This document shows, in pieces, positions 1-8,304 of a stretch of 64,000 bases of DNA. A program made the position numbers and the translations under genes. Position 1 is the first letter of the stretch; each line of letters opens with the position of its first letter. This stretch comes from CAVRRZ01 sp963723745 (GTDB taxonomy: Bacteria > Actinomycetota > Actinomycetes > Mycobacteriales > Geodermatophilaceae), in assembly GCA_963723745.1 (NCBI GenBank), contig CAVRRZ010000006.1:1-64000 (forward strand). The letters run 5' to 3'. Under the pieces are notes generated by a model. The model ran no database searches and was not told the origin of the DNA. It saw only the letters and a list, made by a program, of their open reading frames with translations.

Positions 1-27
1 ATTGGTTCGAGTCCAATCGGGGGAGCA
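1..27 (+). tRNA. 3' end of a tRNA gene (probably tRNA-Gln), cut by the window edge
   Basis: Only the T arm and the 3' acceptor strand are present. A perfect 5-bp T stem (ATTGG/CCAAT, 1-5 and 13-17) encloses a 7-base loop, TTCGAGT. It is followed by CGGGGGA (18-24), a G discriminator (25) and CA. A G discriminator with this acceptor strand matches my memory of actinobacterial tRNA-Gln. The identity is inferred because the anticodon lies outside the window. Confidence 0.75.
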
Positions 28-112
28 GAACCGCAGGTCAGCGCCTCGCGAGCCAGCGTGAGGCGGGATCGCCCGGTTGTCGCCGCGGCGTGAGCCGGGG
101 CAGCATCGCCGC

Positions 113-625
113 ATGCCTCCCCGCCCCCTTCCGGTGACCGTCGCGGCGACCCGGCGTGCCCGGCCCGACCGTGGCGCCGACCTCGAGGCGTGGGCCGCGC
201 AGCTGTGCCGGGCAGCCGCCGCCAGCCCGGGACAGCTGCGCAGCGACGTCAGCCGTCGCCCGGCGGGTGGCTCCGTGGAGATCACCGTGGCGGTCACCTT
301 CGACAGTGCGGCGTCGGCTTCGGCGTGGGAGAACAGCGCCGAGCGGGCGGCCCTGGTCGCCGAGGGTGACGCGCTCACCGAGGGTGAACCGACCGCCGCG
401 GCACTCCTGCTGCCCGGGCAGCGCCAGAGCCGGCTCCGGACGTCGGTGATCGTGTGGGCCGGGCTGTTCCCGTTCGCCCTCGCCCTCAACGTGCTCGCGG
501 CCGACCCGCTGGGTGCGATGCACGTGCTGCCCCGCACGCTGGTGTCGACCCTGATCCTCGTTCCGCTGGCGGTCTACGCCGGCATCCCAGCGGCGCAGGC
601 GGTTGCTGCGCGCCTCCGTCGCTGA
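113..625 (+). CDS. Antibiotic-biosynthesis-monooxygenase-like (ABM/COG3224-type) membrane protein
   Basis: About 170 residues. The N-terminal two thirds look like a ferredoxin-like ABM fold; the WENSAERAALV segment near residue 75 is typical of COG3224 proteins. The C-terminal third carries two hydrophobic segments (about residues 110-130 and 138-160), which would anchor it in the membrane. An in-frame TTG at 77 could extend the protein by 12 residues, but these are Arg-rich and unlike the family, so ATG 113 is preferred. The gene stands alone between the partial tRNA gene and the P450 operon. No catalytic role can be assigned: many members of this family have no known activity. Confidence 0.7.
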   Translation: MPPRPLPVTVAATRRARPDRGADLEAWAAQLCRAAAASPGQLRSDVSRRPAGGSVEITVAVTFDSAASASAWENSAERAALVAEGDALTEGEPTAAALLLPGQRQSRLRTSVIVWAGLFPFALALNVLAADPLGAMHVLPRTLVSTLILVPLAVYAGIPAAQAVAARLRR

Positions 626-757
626 CGGCCGACACGGCCGGTGGGCCGGCGTCATGGACTAGGCTCTGCGGTACGGAAACAAGTTCTGCCGGGCGGCTCG
701 AGTGATCGGCGGACGGTGCCGGCTCGACGTATGGCGGCTTCCCAGGAGGTGGGTCCC

Positions 758-1951
758 TTGCCCGTTCAGACGATTCCAGAGAGCGATGTCGACCTCTTCG
801 ACGACGAGATACTGCACGACCCCTATCCCACCTACGCGCACCTGCGCGCGCTGGGTCCGGTCGTCCGGCTCAGCCGGCACGGGTTCCTGGCTGTCGCGAG
901 GTACGCCGACGTGCGCGCCGTACTCAACGACCACGAGCACTTCGTGTCCGGCAAGGGTGTGGGCTTCAACGAAGAGTTCAACCACGTCCGCTCGACCAGC
1001 ATCATCGCCTCGGACCCGCCGAGGCACGAGATGCTGCGCGACGTCGTGGGGGAGCGCCTCGGGCCGCGGGCGCTGCGCGGGATCGAGGAACTCATCCGGG
1101 GCCGAGCGCGCGACATGGTGGCCGAGGTGGCACGGCGGGACTCCTTCGACGCGGTCACGGAGTTCGGCGAGGTCTTCCCGGTGCAGGTGGTCGGCGAGCT
1201 GATCGGCCTGCCGGTGGACAAGCGCAACCACCTGCTGCGGTGGGCCAACGGCGCCTTCAACGCGTTCGGTCCGCCGAGCGAGCGCACGACGGCGGGTCTG
1301 GAGGGCATCGCGGAGCAGTTCGAGTACATCCGGACCGTCGCGACGCGCGCAGAGCTGGCCCCCGGCAGCATGGGAGCCGCTGTCTACGAGGCCGCCGACC
1401 GGGGCGTCATCCCCGAGGAGTACTGCCTCCCCCTCCTGTCGGCCTACCTCACGGCCGGCATGGACACCACGGTCAACGCCCTCGCCGCGATGATCTGGCT
1501 GCTGGGCAGGCATCCGGACTCCTGGCGGGAGCTGCGCGAGAACCCGTCGCTCGCGCCGTCGGTGGTCAACGAGGTGCTCCGGATCGAGTCGCCCGCTCAG
1601 CTGTTCGCTCGCGTGGCCGTGGAAGGGGCGGAGGTCGCGGGCGTGCCGATCCCGGCCGGGGAGCGGGTGGCGGTCATGTACGCCAGCGGCAACCGCGACG
1701 AGAACCAGTACCCCGATCCTGACCGGTTCGACATCCGTCGCAATCCCGCCGGTCACCTCGCGTTCGGCTCCGGACTGCACGTCTGCGCCGGGCAGCACCT
1801 GGCGAAGATCGAGCTGCGCGCCGTCCTCGGCGAGTTGATCGAGCAGGTCGACGAGATCACCGTCGGCGAGCCGGTCCGGAAGATCAACAACGTGCTCCGG
1901 GGACTGAGGTCCCTGCCGGCTTCGTTCGTGCCCCGCGGGGACCGCGCGTGA
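758..1951 (+). CDS. Cytochrome P450
   Basis: A soluble bacterial class I P450 of 397 residues. Visible motifs are the I-helix AGMDTT (about 233-238), the K-helix E-V-L-R (272-275), and the haem loop FGSGLHVCAG with Cys343 as thiolate ligand. TTG 758 is chosen because a strong AGGAGGT lies 8-9 bases upstream; starts further 5' would add about 40 residues of non-family sequence. The next gene (aldehyde dehydrogenase) overlaps its stop by 4 bp, so they are co-translated. Followed by a dehydrogenase and an SDR, it probably hydroxylates or O/N-dealkylates the substrate of the pathway and releases an aldehyde. Electrons could come from the ferredoxin and reductase at 9.5-10.9 kb. The sequence has some feel of the CYP199/CYP255 aromatic P450s, but I cannot assign a family. 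Confidence 0.93.
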   Translation: MPVQTIPESDVDLFDDEILHDPYPTYAHLRALGPVVRLSRHGFLAVARYADVRAVLNDHEHFVSGKGVGFNEEFNHVRSTSIIASDPPRHEMLRDVVGERLGPRALRGIEELIRGRARDMVAEVARRDSFDAVTEFGEVFPVQVVGELIGLPVDKRNHLLRWANGAFNAFGPPSERTTAGLEGIAEQFEYIRTVATRAELAPGSMGAAVYEAADRGVIPEEYCLPLLSAYLTAGMDTTVNALAAMIWLLGRHPDSWRELRENPSLAPSVVNEVLRIESPAQLFARVAVEGAEVAGVPIPAGERVAVMYASGNRDENQYPDPDRFDIRRNPAGHLAFGSGLHVCAGQHLAKIELRAVLGELIEQVDEITVGEPVRKINNVLRGLRSLPASFVPRGDRA

Positions 1952-3447
1952 GCGCCGCCGTCGGTCACCCCAGCGCCCGCACCTACCGGTCGTTCATCGA
2001 CGGTCAGCTCGTGGACGTGGACGAGGCCGCCGAGACGATGCAGCTGGAGAACCCTGCGACGCTGGCTGCGATCGGCGTCGTCCAGTGCGCCTCGCCGGAC
2101 CAGGTCGACGAGGCCGTGCGCAGCGCTGCGCGGGCGCAACGCGCGTGGTGGACGGTGGACCCGGCCGAGCGGACCCGGCGACTCACCCGCTGGGCCGCTC
2201 TCCTGGTGGACAGGGCCGAGGAGATCGCCGCGTTGGACGTGGAGTCGGTCGGGCGGGTCCGCCGGGAGGCCGTCGGCGACGTCGTGAAGTCGACCGGCCA
2301 GATCGAGTTCTGGGCCCACGAGGGGCCACAGCTGTTCCGAAGGTCCGAACGCAGCTCCGTCGTGGGGCACCTGTTCCTGACCTGCCCGGAGCCGGTCGGC
2401 GTGTGCGCCCTCCTCCTCCCGGGCAACGTGCCGAGCCGGATGCTGCTCGCGCACGCGGCGGTCGCGTTGGGGGCCGGCAACGCCATCGTGGTCAAGCCGT
2501 CGGATCTGTCACCCCAGTCGGCGCTGCGCATCGCCGAGCTCGCCGTCGAGGCCGGATTGCCGCCGGGTCTGTTCAACGTGGTCGTCGGGTCCGCCGCCAC
2601 CGGTTCGGCGCTCGTGGCACACGACGATGTCGGCGGCCTGTCCTTCACCGGCAGCACGGCGACGGGGCGGAGAGTGGCTGCAGCGGCGGCCTTGCGCTTC
2701 GCGAAGGCCGCGCTGGAGCTGGGGGGCAAAGCTCCTCAGCTGGTCTTCCCGGACGCCGACCTCGCGACGGCGTGCGAGGCGATCGTCTGGTCGTTCTGCT
2801 CCAACGCCGGCCAGATCTGCACCGCCGGCACCCGCGCGCTGGTCCACGAGGACGTCTACGACGAGGTCCTGGCCAGGCTGGTCGACCTGGTCCGCAGAGT
2901 GCGGGTGGGGGACCCGGGGGACGATGCCACCCACGTCGGACCACTGGCGTCGCGTCGCGGGCTGGAGAAGGTCGTGGCCATGGCGGAGCGCGCCACGCAG
3001 GAGGCCCGGCTCCTGGTCGGCGGGAGCCGGGTCGAGGAGCTGCCGGGGTACTTCTTCGAGCCGACGATCTTCGCCGACGTCCCCCCGAGCGCCGAGGTCT
3101 TCCAGGAGGAGGTCTTCGGCCCGGTGTTGTCCGTGACGCCGTTCCGGGACGAGGAGCACGCCGTCGAGCTGGCCAACGACGCGCAGTACGCGCTCGCGTC
3201 GAACATCTGGACGGCCGATCTGCGACGCGCCTTCCGGGTCGCCGACCGCATCGAGGCCGGAACCGTCTGGATCGGCACGAGCCGGTTGGGCGACCCCCAC
3301 ATGCCGCTGCGGGCGGCGCAGAAGAGCGGCGGATCGCATCCTCGTGGCCTGGTCGACGTCTTCACGAAGGAGAAGCTGGTCGCGGCATCCCTGAGCGACG
3401 AGGACACCGGCCCGCATTGGGCACTCGGCACCGGAGAGGTGGAGTAG
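1948..3447 (+). CDS. NAD(P)-dependent aldehyde dehydrogenase
   Basis: 499 residues, the usual length for the ALDH superfamily. It has the cofactor motif FTGSTATG (about 233-240), the general base Glu257 in LELGGK, and the catalytic Cys291 in NAGQICTAGT. It oxidises an aldehyde to the acid. The GTG start overlaps the P450 stop (GTGA), so it is translationally coupled to it. It most likely clears the aldehyde formed by the P450, or a ring-derived semialdehyde. The similarity suggests a vanillin/benzaldehyde/semialdehyde-type enzyme, but the substrate cannot be read from the sequence. Confidence 0.93.
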   Translation: MSAAVGHPSARTYRSFIDGQLVDVDEAAETMQLENPATLAAIGVVQCASPDQVDEAVRSAARAQRAWWTVDPAERTRRLTRWAALLVDRAEEIAALDVESVGRVRREAVGDVVKSTGQIEFWAHEGPQLFRRSERSSVVGHLFLTCPEPVGVCALLLPGNVPSRMLLAHAAVALGAGNAIVVKPSDLSPQSALRIAELAVEAGLPPGLFNVVVGSAATGSALVAHDDVGGLSFTGSTATGRRVAAAAALRFAKAALELGGKAPQLVFPDADLATACEAIVWSFCSNAGQICTAGTRALVHEDVYDEVLARLVDLVRRVRVGDPGDDATHVGPLASRRGLEKVVAMAERATQEARLLVGGSRVEELPGYFFEPTIFADVPPSAEVFQEEVFGPVLSVTPFRDEEHAVELANDAQYALASNIWTADLRRAFRVADRIEAGTVWIGTSRLGDPHMPLRAAQKSGGSHPRGLVDVFTKEKLVAASLSDEDTGPHWALGTGEVE

Positions 3448-3451
3448 GAAC

Positions 3452-4216
3452 GTGGGAGATCTGCGACTGCAGGGGCGCACGGGCGTCGTCACAGGCGGAG
3501 GGAGAGGGATCGGACGGGCGATCGGCACCTTCCTCGCCGAGGCGGGGGCGCACGTGATCGTCGCCGACATCGACCTGGAGACGGCGACCACGACCGCCGA
3601 GGCGATCCGGGACCGGGGAGGCAGGGCCACCGCTGTCCGTGTGGACGTCGGGACGTCGGAAGGTGTCGACCCGCTCGTGGAGCATCTCGAGAGCGATGGC
3701 GCTCCGCTGGACTTCCTGGTCAACAACGCCGCGATCTACGCCGGACTCCGGCACACCCGGCTCGAGGACATCGACGAGCAGGAGTGGGACCGCGTCCAGC
3801 GCGTCAACGTCGCCGGCGTCTGGAACTGCACCAAGCGCCTGCTGCCCGCCCTCGCCGCCGGTGGCGGCGGCCACGTCGTCAACATCGCCTCGGCGATCGC
3901 GTTCCGCGGGTCGCCCATGCTGCTGCACTACGTGACGTCGAAGGCCGCCGTGGTGGGCATGACCAAGGCCATGGCGCGCGAGCTCGGGGAGCGCAACATC
4001 ACCGTCAACGCGGTCGCGCCCGGCTTCACCTGGTCCGAGGCGAGCCTCGACATGTCGACCGACGAACAGCTCGCCGCCCAGGTCGCGCGCCGGTCCATCA
4101 AGCGCCCCCAGCAGCCCGAGGACGTCACCGGAGCAGTCGCGTTCCTCTGCTCCGACCTCGCCGGCTACATCACCGGCCAGACGCTGGTCGTCGACGGCGG
4201 CTCGCACATGAACTGA
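3452..4216 (+). CDS. Short-chain dehydrogenase/reductase (SDR)
   Basis: A classical SDR of 254 residues. The Rossmann glycine motif TGGGRGIG is at about 14-21, NNAA at 91-94, and the catalytic Ser147, Tyr160 and Lys164 (YVTSK) are in place. The C-terminus ends in the typical ITGQTLVVDGG. It starts with GTG 5 bp after the aldehyde dehydrogenase stop, so it is the third gene of the P450 operon. It is an NAD(P)H-dependent alcohol/ketone oxidoreductase acting on an unknown pathway intermediate. Confidence 0.92.
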   Translation: MGDLRLQGRTGVVTGGGRGIGRAIGTFLAEAGAHVIVADIDLETATTTAEAIRDRGGRATAVRVDVGTSEGVDPLVEHLESDGAPLDFLVNNAAIYAGLRHTRLEDIDEQEWDRVQRVNVAGVWNCTKRLLPALAAGGGGHVVNIASAIAFRGSPMLLHYVTSKAAVVGMTKAMARELGERNITVNAVAPGFTWSEASLDMSTDEQLAAQVARRSIKRPQQPEDVTGAVAFLCSDLAGYITGQTLVVDGGSHMN

Positions 4217-4249
4217 GGGCCGTGGAACATCACGGAAGCGTGACGATCC

Positions 4250-4262
4250 TCTGCATAACAGA
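4250..4262. promoter_or_regulatory. Candidate operator TCTG-N5-CAGA (site 1)
   Basis: The palindrome TCTG-CATAA-CAGA, extended by one further matching pair to CTCTG/CAGAG, lies between the SDR stop and the tctC-like gene. The same 8 fixed bases and spacing recur at 6103, 11014 and 13565, each in front of another unit of the cluster. It probably binds the IclR-type regulator encoded at 11046; that is inference. Confidence 0.55.
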
Positions 4263-4377
4263 GCCCATCACTGGCACGCGGAAGAATGAACGGGTAGGTT
4301 CTCCAGCAACGTGACCTAGAGCACACGGCCGTCCTCGGCCCGGTGCGGCCACGATCCCGATGGCAGAAGGAGTGCGA

Positions 4378-5442
4378 GTGGTGGGCAGATCTGCGACGAA
4401 GACGGCAGTGGTGGGGCGTGTGGGCCTCGCCGCCGCACTGATGGCCGCTCTGGCCGCGTGCGGCGATTCGGAGAACGGTTCGTCAGGTGGTGGCGGGGGA
4501 GAGGCCGAGAACCCGTTCGAGGGCGCGACCATCGATTTCGTGGTCCCCTTCGACCCCGGTGGCGGCTACGACACCTACACCCGCACGATCGCGCCGTACA
4601 TGGCCGACTGCCTGGGGGCGCGCATGGTCGTGCAGAACGAACCGGGCGCGGGCAGCCTGCTGGCGACCAACAACACCGCCGTGGCCGAGCCCGACGGCAC
4701 GCGGATCCAGATCACCAACACCCCGGGGATCCTCGGCTCGCAGATCGCCGGCGCGGAGGGCGTCAGCTACGACCTGAACGACTTCTCGTGGATCGGGCGG
4801 ATCTCGTCGCCGCCCGACGTCGTCCTCACCGGATCCTCGGGGGACCTCGCGAGCTTCGAGGACGTGGTGGAAGGCTCGGATTCCATCCAGTTCGTCGCGA
4901 CCGGGCCCGGCAGCAGCGACTACGTCGCGGCGGCCGTGCTGGGCGAGGCCTTCGAGATCCCGCACGAGATCGCCACCGGATTCGCCGGCTCGCAGGAGGC
5001 GACCACCGCCGTCGTCGCCGGCAACGCCGACGTGCACATCATGCCGTACGACACCGTGCTGCCGAACATCGAATCGGGTGACGCGACGCCGGTCGTGCTG
5101 CTCGCCGACGAGGTGCCCCAGTACATGCCGGACGCCCCGCTGATCGGCGAGTTCGAAGCGCCCAGCGAGGAGGGGCAGGCGATGGTCGACAGCCTGGTCA
5201 CCCTCACTGCCAGCGGCCGCGCCGTGACGGCTCCTCCCGGGGTGCCGGAGGACCGGCTGGAGGCCCTGCGCGAGGCCTTCACGTGTGCGATGGAGAACGA
5301 CGAGCTCCTCGCCGAGCTCGAGTCGCAGCAGCGACCGGTGAACTACCTCGGTGGTGAAGAGATGGCCGATCTCGTCGCGGACGTCCTCGAGCCCACCGAC
5401 GAGTTCCAGGCAGTGCTCGAGGAGTCCTTCGCGACCTCGTGA
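4378..5442 (+). CDS. Tripartite tricarboxylate transporter (TTT) substrate-binding lipoprotein, TctC/Bug type (copy 1)
   Basis: About 354 residues. A basic N-terminus and hydrophobic stretch are followed by the lipobox LAAC, then a Gly/Ser-rich linker, so it should be an extracellular lipoprotein. The mature part opens with IDFVVPFDPGGGYDTYTR, the Bug-family ligand loop. A longer ATG start at 4360 is possible, but AGAAGGAG at 4365-4372 lies inside that extension and is well placed for GTG 4378 or 4381. The protein binds a carboxylate-type ligand outside the cell. No tctA or tctB membrane partner is in the window, so it is an orphan receptor. It resembles the lipoprotein at 16545 closely. Confidence 0.9.
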   Translation: MVGRSATKTAVVGRVGLAAALMAALAACGDSENGSSGGGGGEAENPFEGATIDFVVPFDPGGGYDTYTRTIAPYMADCLGARMVVQNEPGAGSLLATNNTAVAEPDGTRIQITNTPGILGSQIAGAEGVSYDLNDFSWIGRISSPPDVVLTGSSGDLASFEDVVEGSDSIQFVATGPGSSDYVAAAVLGEAFEIPHEIATGFAGSQEATTAVVAGNADVHIMPYDTVLPNIESGDATPVVLLADEVPQYMPDAPLIGEFEAPSEEGQAMVDSLVTLTASGRAVTAPPGVPEDRLEALREAFTCAMENDELLAELESQQRPVNYLGGEEMADLVADVLEPTDEFQAVLEESFATS

Positions 5443-5447
5443 GAGCC

Positions 5448-5480
5448 GGGCGGTCGTCCCGCACGCCGGGACGACCGCCC
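5448..5480 (+). terminator. Intrinsic terminator-like hairpin after tctC copy 1
   Basis: A perfect 13-bp stem (GGGCGGTCGTCCC, 5448-5460, with its complement at 5468-5480) closes a 7-base loop. There is no T tract, as is common in very GC-rich actinobacteria. It begins 5 bp after the tctC stop. Confidence 0.75.
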
Positions 5481-5505
5481 GTGGCCGGGGTGAGGAGCTG
5501 CCGCC

Positions 5506-6063
5506 ATGATCAGTACACCTGGGACGCCCTCGGGGTCGGACGTCGTCCTCGTCACCGACCGTCTGGTGATGCGTCCGCTGACCCGCGAATACGTCGCCGA
5601 GCTGATGGAGCTCTACGCCGACCCGGGCGTGACCCGCTTCCTCAAGCCGCTGGACGAGGCCGGCCACCTCGAGCGGTGTCTCGAGGCCGAGCACATGTGG
5701 ACCGAGCGGGGCTACGGTCGCGCCGCCCTCCACGAGAAGGACGGAGGGCGCTTCGTCGGTCGCGGCGGGTTGCAGTACTGGCCGCGGTTCGGCGAGGTCG
5801 AGGTCACCTGGGCGCTGCGCGGCGACGTCTGGGGGCGGGGGCTGGCCACGGAGGCCGGAGAAGCCTGGCTCGAGTGGGGCTTCGAGCGGCTCGACGTCCC
5901 GTACATCACCGCCATGATCGCCCCGGAGAACGCCGGCTCCTGCGCCGTCGCGGAACGTCTGGGGATGTCGGTGCTGCGTAAGGACACGCAGCACGACCGC
6001 GAGGTGCTGGTGTATGCACGGGATCGCGCGGTCACGCCGGGTGGGCCGCCCTCGCGCGGTTGA
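5506..6063 (+). CDS. GNAT-family N-acetyltransferase (RimJ/RimL-like)
   Basis: 185 residues. It has the typical opening LVTDRLVMRPLTREYVAEL and the acetyl-CoA-binding region around GDVWGRGLATEAGEAWLEWG (about residues 107-126). The C-terminal strand is PENAGSCAVAERLGM. It transfers acetyl from acetyl-CoA to an amine. The start is supported by GAGGAG about 9 bp upstream of ATG 5506. It sits between the tctC terminator and the Rieske operon and may not belong to the pathway; if it does, N-acetylation of an amine intermediate would be its job. Confidence 0.85.
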   Translation: MISTPGTPSGSDVVLVTDRLVMRPLTREYVAELMELYADPGVTRFLKPLDEAGHLERCLEAEHMWTERGYGRAALHEKDGGRFVGRGGLQYWPRFGEVEVTWALRGDVWGRGLATEAGEAWLEWGFERLDVPYITAMIAPENAGSCAVAERLGMSVLRKDTQHDREVLVYARDRAVTPGGPPSRG

Positions 6064-6088
6064 CGGCGTCCCGTAGACTCGTTCTAGT
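6060..6088 (+). promoter_or_regulatory. Possible promoter of the Rieske operon
   Basis: TTGACG (6060-6065) is followed after 17 bp by the weak -10-like TCTAGT (6083-6088). If used, transcription would begin just upstream of the palindrome at 6103, so a bound repressor would block it. The -10 match is poor. Confidence 0.3.
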
Positions 6089-6102
6089 CATCAGAGCAGT
6101 AC

Positions 6103-6115
6103 TCTGCAAAGCAGA
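6103..6115. promoter_or_regulatory. Candidate operator TCTG-N5-CAGA (site 2)
   Basis: TCTGC-AAA-GCAGA, a perfect 5-bp inverted repeat with a 3-base centre, lies 45 bp before the Rieske alpha-subunit start. It matches the sites at 4250, 11014 and 13565 in every fixed base and in spacing. Confidence 0.6.
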
Positions 6116-6159
6116 AGCGACGGGGGTCCGCGTCGGGCGCCCGCAGGAATGAGGCAGCG

Positions 6160-7629
6160 ATGACCGACCAGTCCCACGTCCTCGCGGACGTCCGTCGGGG
6201 CATGATCCCGGCCCACCTCTACAACGACCGCGAACTCTTCGAACTCGAGCGGGAGCGCATCTTCGGGCGGGCCTGGGTCTTCGTCGCCCACGAGTCCGAG
6301 ATCCCGAACACCGGCGACTACGTCGTCCGCCGCGTGCTCGAGGACTCGTTCATCGTCGCCCGCGACGAGCAGGGCGTCGTCCGCGCGCATTTCAACATGT
6401 GCCTCCACCGCGGCATGCAGGTGTGCCGCGCGGAGATGGGCAACGCGTCGCACTTCCGCTGCCCGTACCACGGCTGGTCCTACCGCAACGACGGCCGGAT
6501 CGTGGGCCTGCCGTTCCACAAGGAGGCCTACGGCGGTGAGGACGGGTTCAAGCGCAAGGGGCAGCGGCTGCTGCCGGCGCCGAACCTGGCCAGCTACAAC
6601 GGGCTGATCTTCATCTCGATGGACCCGGACGCCCCGCCGCTGGAGGACTACCTCGGCGACTTCCGGTTCTACCTGGACTACTACACGAAGCAGAGCCCCA
6701 GCGGCATCGAGCTGCGCGGTCCCCAGCGCTGGCGGATCAAGGCCAACTGGAAGATCGGCGCCGAGAACTTCGCCGGCGACATGTACCACACGCCCCAGAC
6801 GCACACCTCCGTCGTGGAGATCGGCCTGTTCCGCGAGCCCAAGGCCGAGAAGCGCAAGGACGGGTGCACCTACTGGGCCGGCAACGGGGGCGGCACCACC
6901 TACAAGCTGCCGGAGGGAAGCCTCGACGAGCGGTTGCGCTACGTCGGCTACCCGCAGGAGATGGTCGACCGGATGAAGCAGACCCTGTCCGAGGATCAGC
7001 TCAAGGTCGTCGGCGACGACGGCTTCATGATCAGCGCCGCCTCGATCTACCCGAACCTCTCGTTCGTGCACAACTGGCCGAAGGTGGCCGACAACACCGA
7101 CGAGGTGCTGCCGTTCATCTCCATCCGCCAATGGCAGCCGATCAGCGCGGACGAGACCGAGGTGCTGTCCTGGTTCGCCGTCGACGCCGAGGCGCCCGAG
7201 GAGTTCAAGGCGCTCTCGTACAAGGCCTACCTGATGTGCTTCGGCTCGACCGGCATGTTCGAGCAGGACGACGTCGAGAACTGGGTGTCCCTCACCAACA
7301 CGGCGGCCGGATCGATGGCCCGCCGCCTGCTGCTCAACAGCCGCATGGGCATCCTCGAGGACGACACCCCGGTCGTGCCGCCGTTGACACCGGACCAGTT
7401 CCACGGGCCGGGTGTCGCACGCACCGGCTACGGCGAGTACAACCAGCGCGAGCTGCTCAACCGCTGGGCCGACGACGTCGAGCGGCCGATGCGGGCGGCC
7501 TCGACCCTCGAGGTCGGGGGCAGCCGTCAGGTCGCGATGGGCCAGCAGAGCGCCGAGGCGCGCGCGGCCGCCACGGCGCCGTCCGAGAAGCAGGCGCCGT
7601 CCGAGGAGCAGTTGGGAGCGCAGGCATGA
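6160..7629 (+). CDS. Rieske non-haem iron ring-hydroxylating dioxygenase, large (alpha) subunit
   Basis: 489 residues. The [2Fe-2S] Rieske motif is complete: Cys81-x-His83 and Cys101-x2-His104 (CLHRG and CPYHGWSY). The mononuclear iron site follows as NFAGDMYHTPQTH, with His210 and His215 as ligands and Asp207 as the bridge to the Rieske centre of the neighbouring subunit. With the beta subunit it should form an alpha3beta3 enzyme that adds O2 to an aromatic ring to give a cis-dihydrodiol. The gene order (alpha, beta, small protein, cis-diol dehydrogenase, ferredoxin, reductase) is that of actinobacterial phthalate, naphthalene and other aromatic-ring dioxygenases. Substrate unknown. The C-terminus has an Ala/Glu/Gln-rich tail. 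Confidence 0.95.
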   Translation: MTDQSHVLADVRRGMIPAHLYNDRELFELERERIFGRAWVFVAHESEIPNTGDYVVRRVLEDSFIVARDEQGVVRAHFNMCLHRGMQVCRAEMGNASHFRCPYHGWSYRNDGRIVGLPFHKEAYGGEDGFKRKGQRLLPAPNLASYNGLIFISMDPDAPPLEDYLGDFRFYLDYYTKQSPSGIELRGPQRWRIKANWKIGAENFAGDMYHTPQTHTSVVEIGLFREPKAEKRKDGCTYWAGNGGGTTYKLPEGSLDERLRYVGYPQEMVDRMKQTLSEDQLKVVGDDGFMISAASIYPNLSFVHNWPKVADNTDEVLPFISIRQWQPISADETEVLSWFAVDAEAPEEFKALSYKAYLMCFGSTGMFEQDDVENWVSLTNTAAGSMARRLLLNSRMGILEDDTPVVPPLTPDQFHGPGVARTGYGEYNQRELLNRWADDVERPMRAASTLEVGGSRQVAMGQQSAEARAAATAPSEKQAPSEEQLGAQA

Positions 7630-8276
7630 CCGCCGACCCGCAGACCCCGGCGCCGCCGGCGACGCCGGTGAGCTCGCCGGCCGCCCGGGACGTCACCCCC
7701 GTGCAGCTGCACTCCGAGCGCTCGGTGCTCGGGCGCAACGCCCCGCGGCAGATGCGGGTGGGGCGATCGCTCCGGTTCGACGACGAGCGGCACCTGACCG
7801 CCCATCAGTGGCTCGTCGACGAGGCCTGGCTGCTCGACGCCCAGGCCTACGAGGAGTGGCTGGACCTCCTGACCGAGGACATCCACTACCTGATGCCGGT
7901 GCGCGTGACCACGGCGCTGGGCGCCGGCTACGACACCTCCCCGGGGATGGCCCACTTCGACGAGGACAAGTACTCGCTGTCCCGCCGGGTGGCCCGGTTC
8001 ATGACCGAGCACGCCTGGACCGAGGACCCGCCGTCCCGGCTGCGGCACCACCTGAGCAACGTGCGGACCTTCGCCACCGAGGACGACGACCACCTGGTCG
8101 TGGACTCCGCGACCCTGCTGTTCCGCAACCGCGGAGACGTGCGGGAGGGAGCGTTCGTCTCCGCCGGCCGCGAGGACCTGCTCCGCCGGACCCCGGACGG
8201 CTGGAAGCTCGCCCGACGGACGATCATGGTCGACGACTCCGTGATCCGGATGCAGAACCTGGCGATCTTCCTGTGA
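7626..8276 (+). CDS. Ring-hydroxylating dioxygenase, small (beta) subunit
   Basis: 216 residues with the NTF2-like/cystatin fold of dioxygenase beta subunits. The family is recognised from EAWLLDAQAYEEWLDLLTED, the RLRHHLSNVR region and the terminal VDDSVIRMQNLAIFL. ATG 7626 overlaps the alpha-subunit stop (ATGA), so the two subunits are translationally coupled at equal stoichiometry. The first 45 or so residues are a Pro/Ala-rich extension. It has a structural role and helps shape substrate choice; no catalytic residues are expected. Confidence 0.92.
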   Translation: MTADPQTPAPPATPVSSPAARDVTPVQLHSERSVLGRNAPRQMRVGRSLRFDDERHLTAHQWLVDEAWLLDAQAYEEWLDLLTEDIHYLMPVRVTTALGAGYDTSPGMAHFDEDKYSLSRRVARFMTEHAWTEDPPSRLRHHLSNVRTFATEDDDHLVVDSATLLFRNRGDVREGAFVSAGREDLLRRTPDGWKLARRTIMVDDSVIRMQNLAIFL

Positions 8277-8304
8277 CAGCCGACCCCCGAGGAGCGAGGA
8301 CGCG

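Noticed and set aside
641..757. Longer N-terminus for the P450
   Set aside because: It would read through a strong ribosome-binding site and add about 40 residues foreign to the family.
6160..7629. Naming the dioxygenase as phthalate-, naphthalene- or phenylpropionate-specific
   Set aside because: General similarity only; the substrate-pocket residues cannot be matched reliably without alignment.
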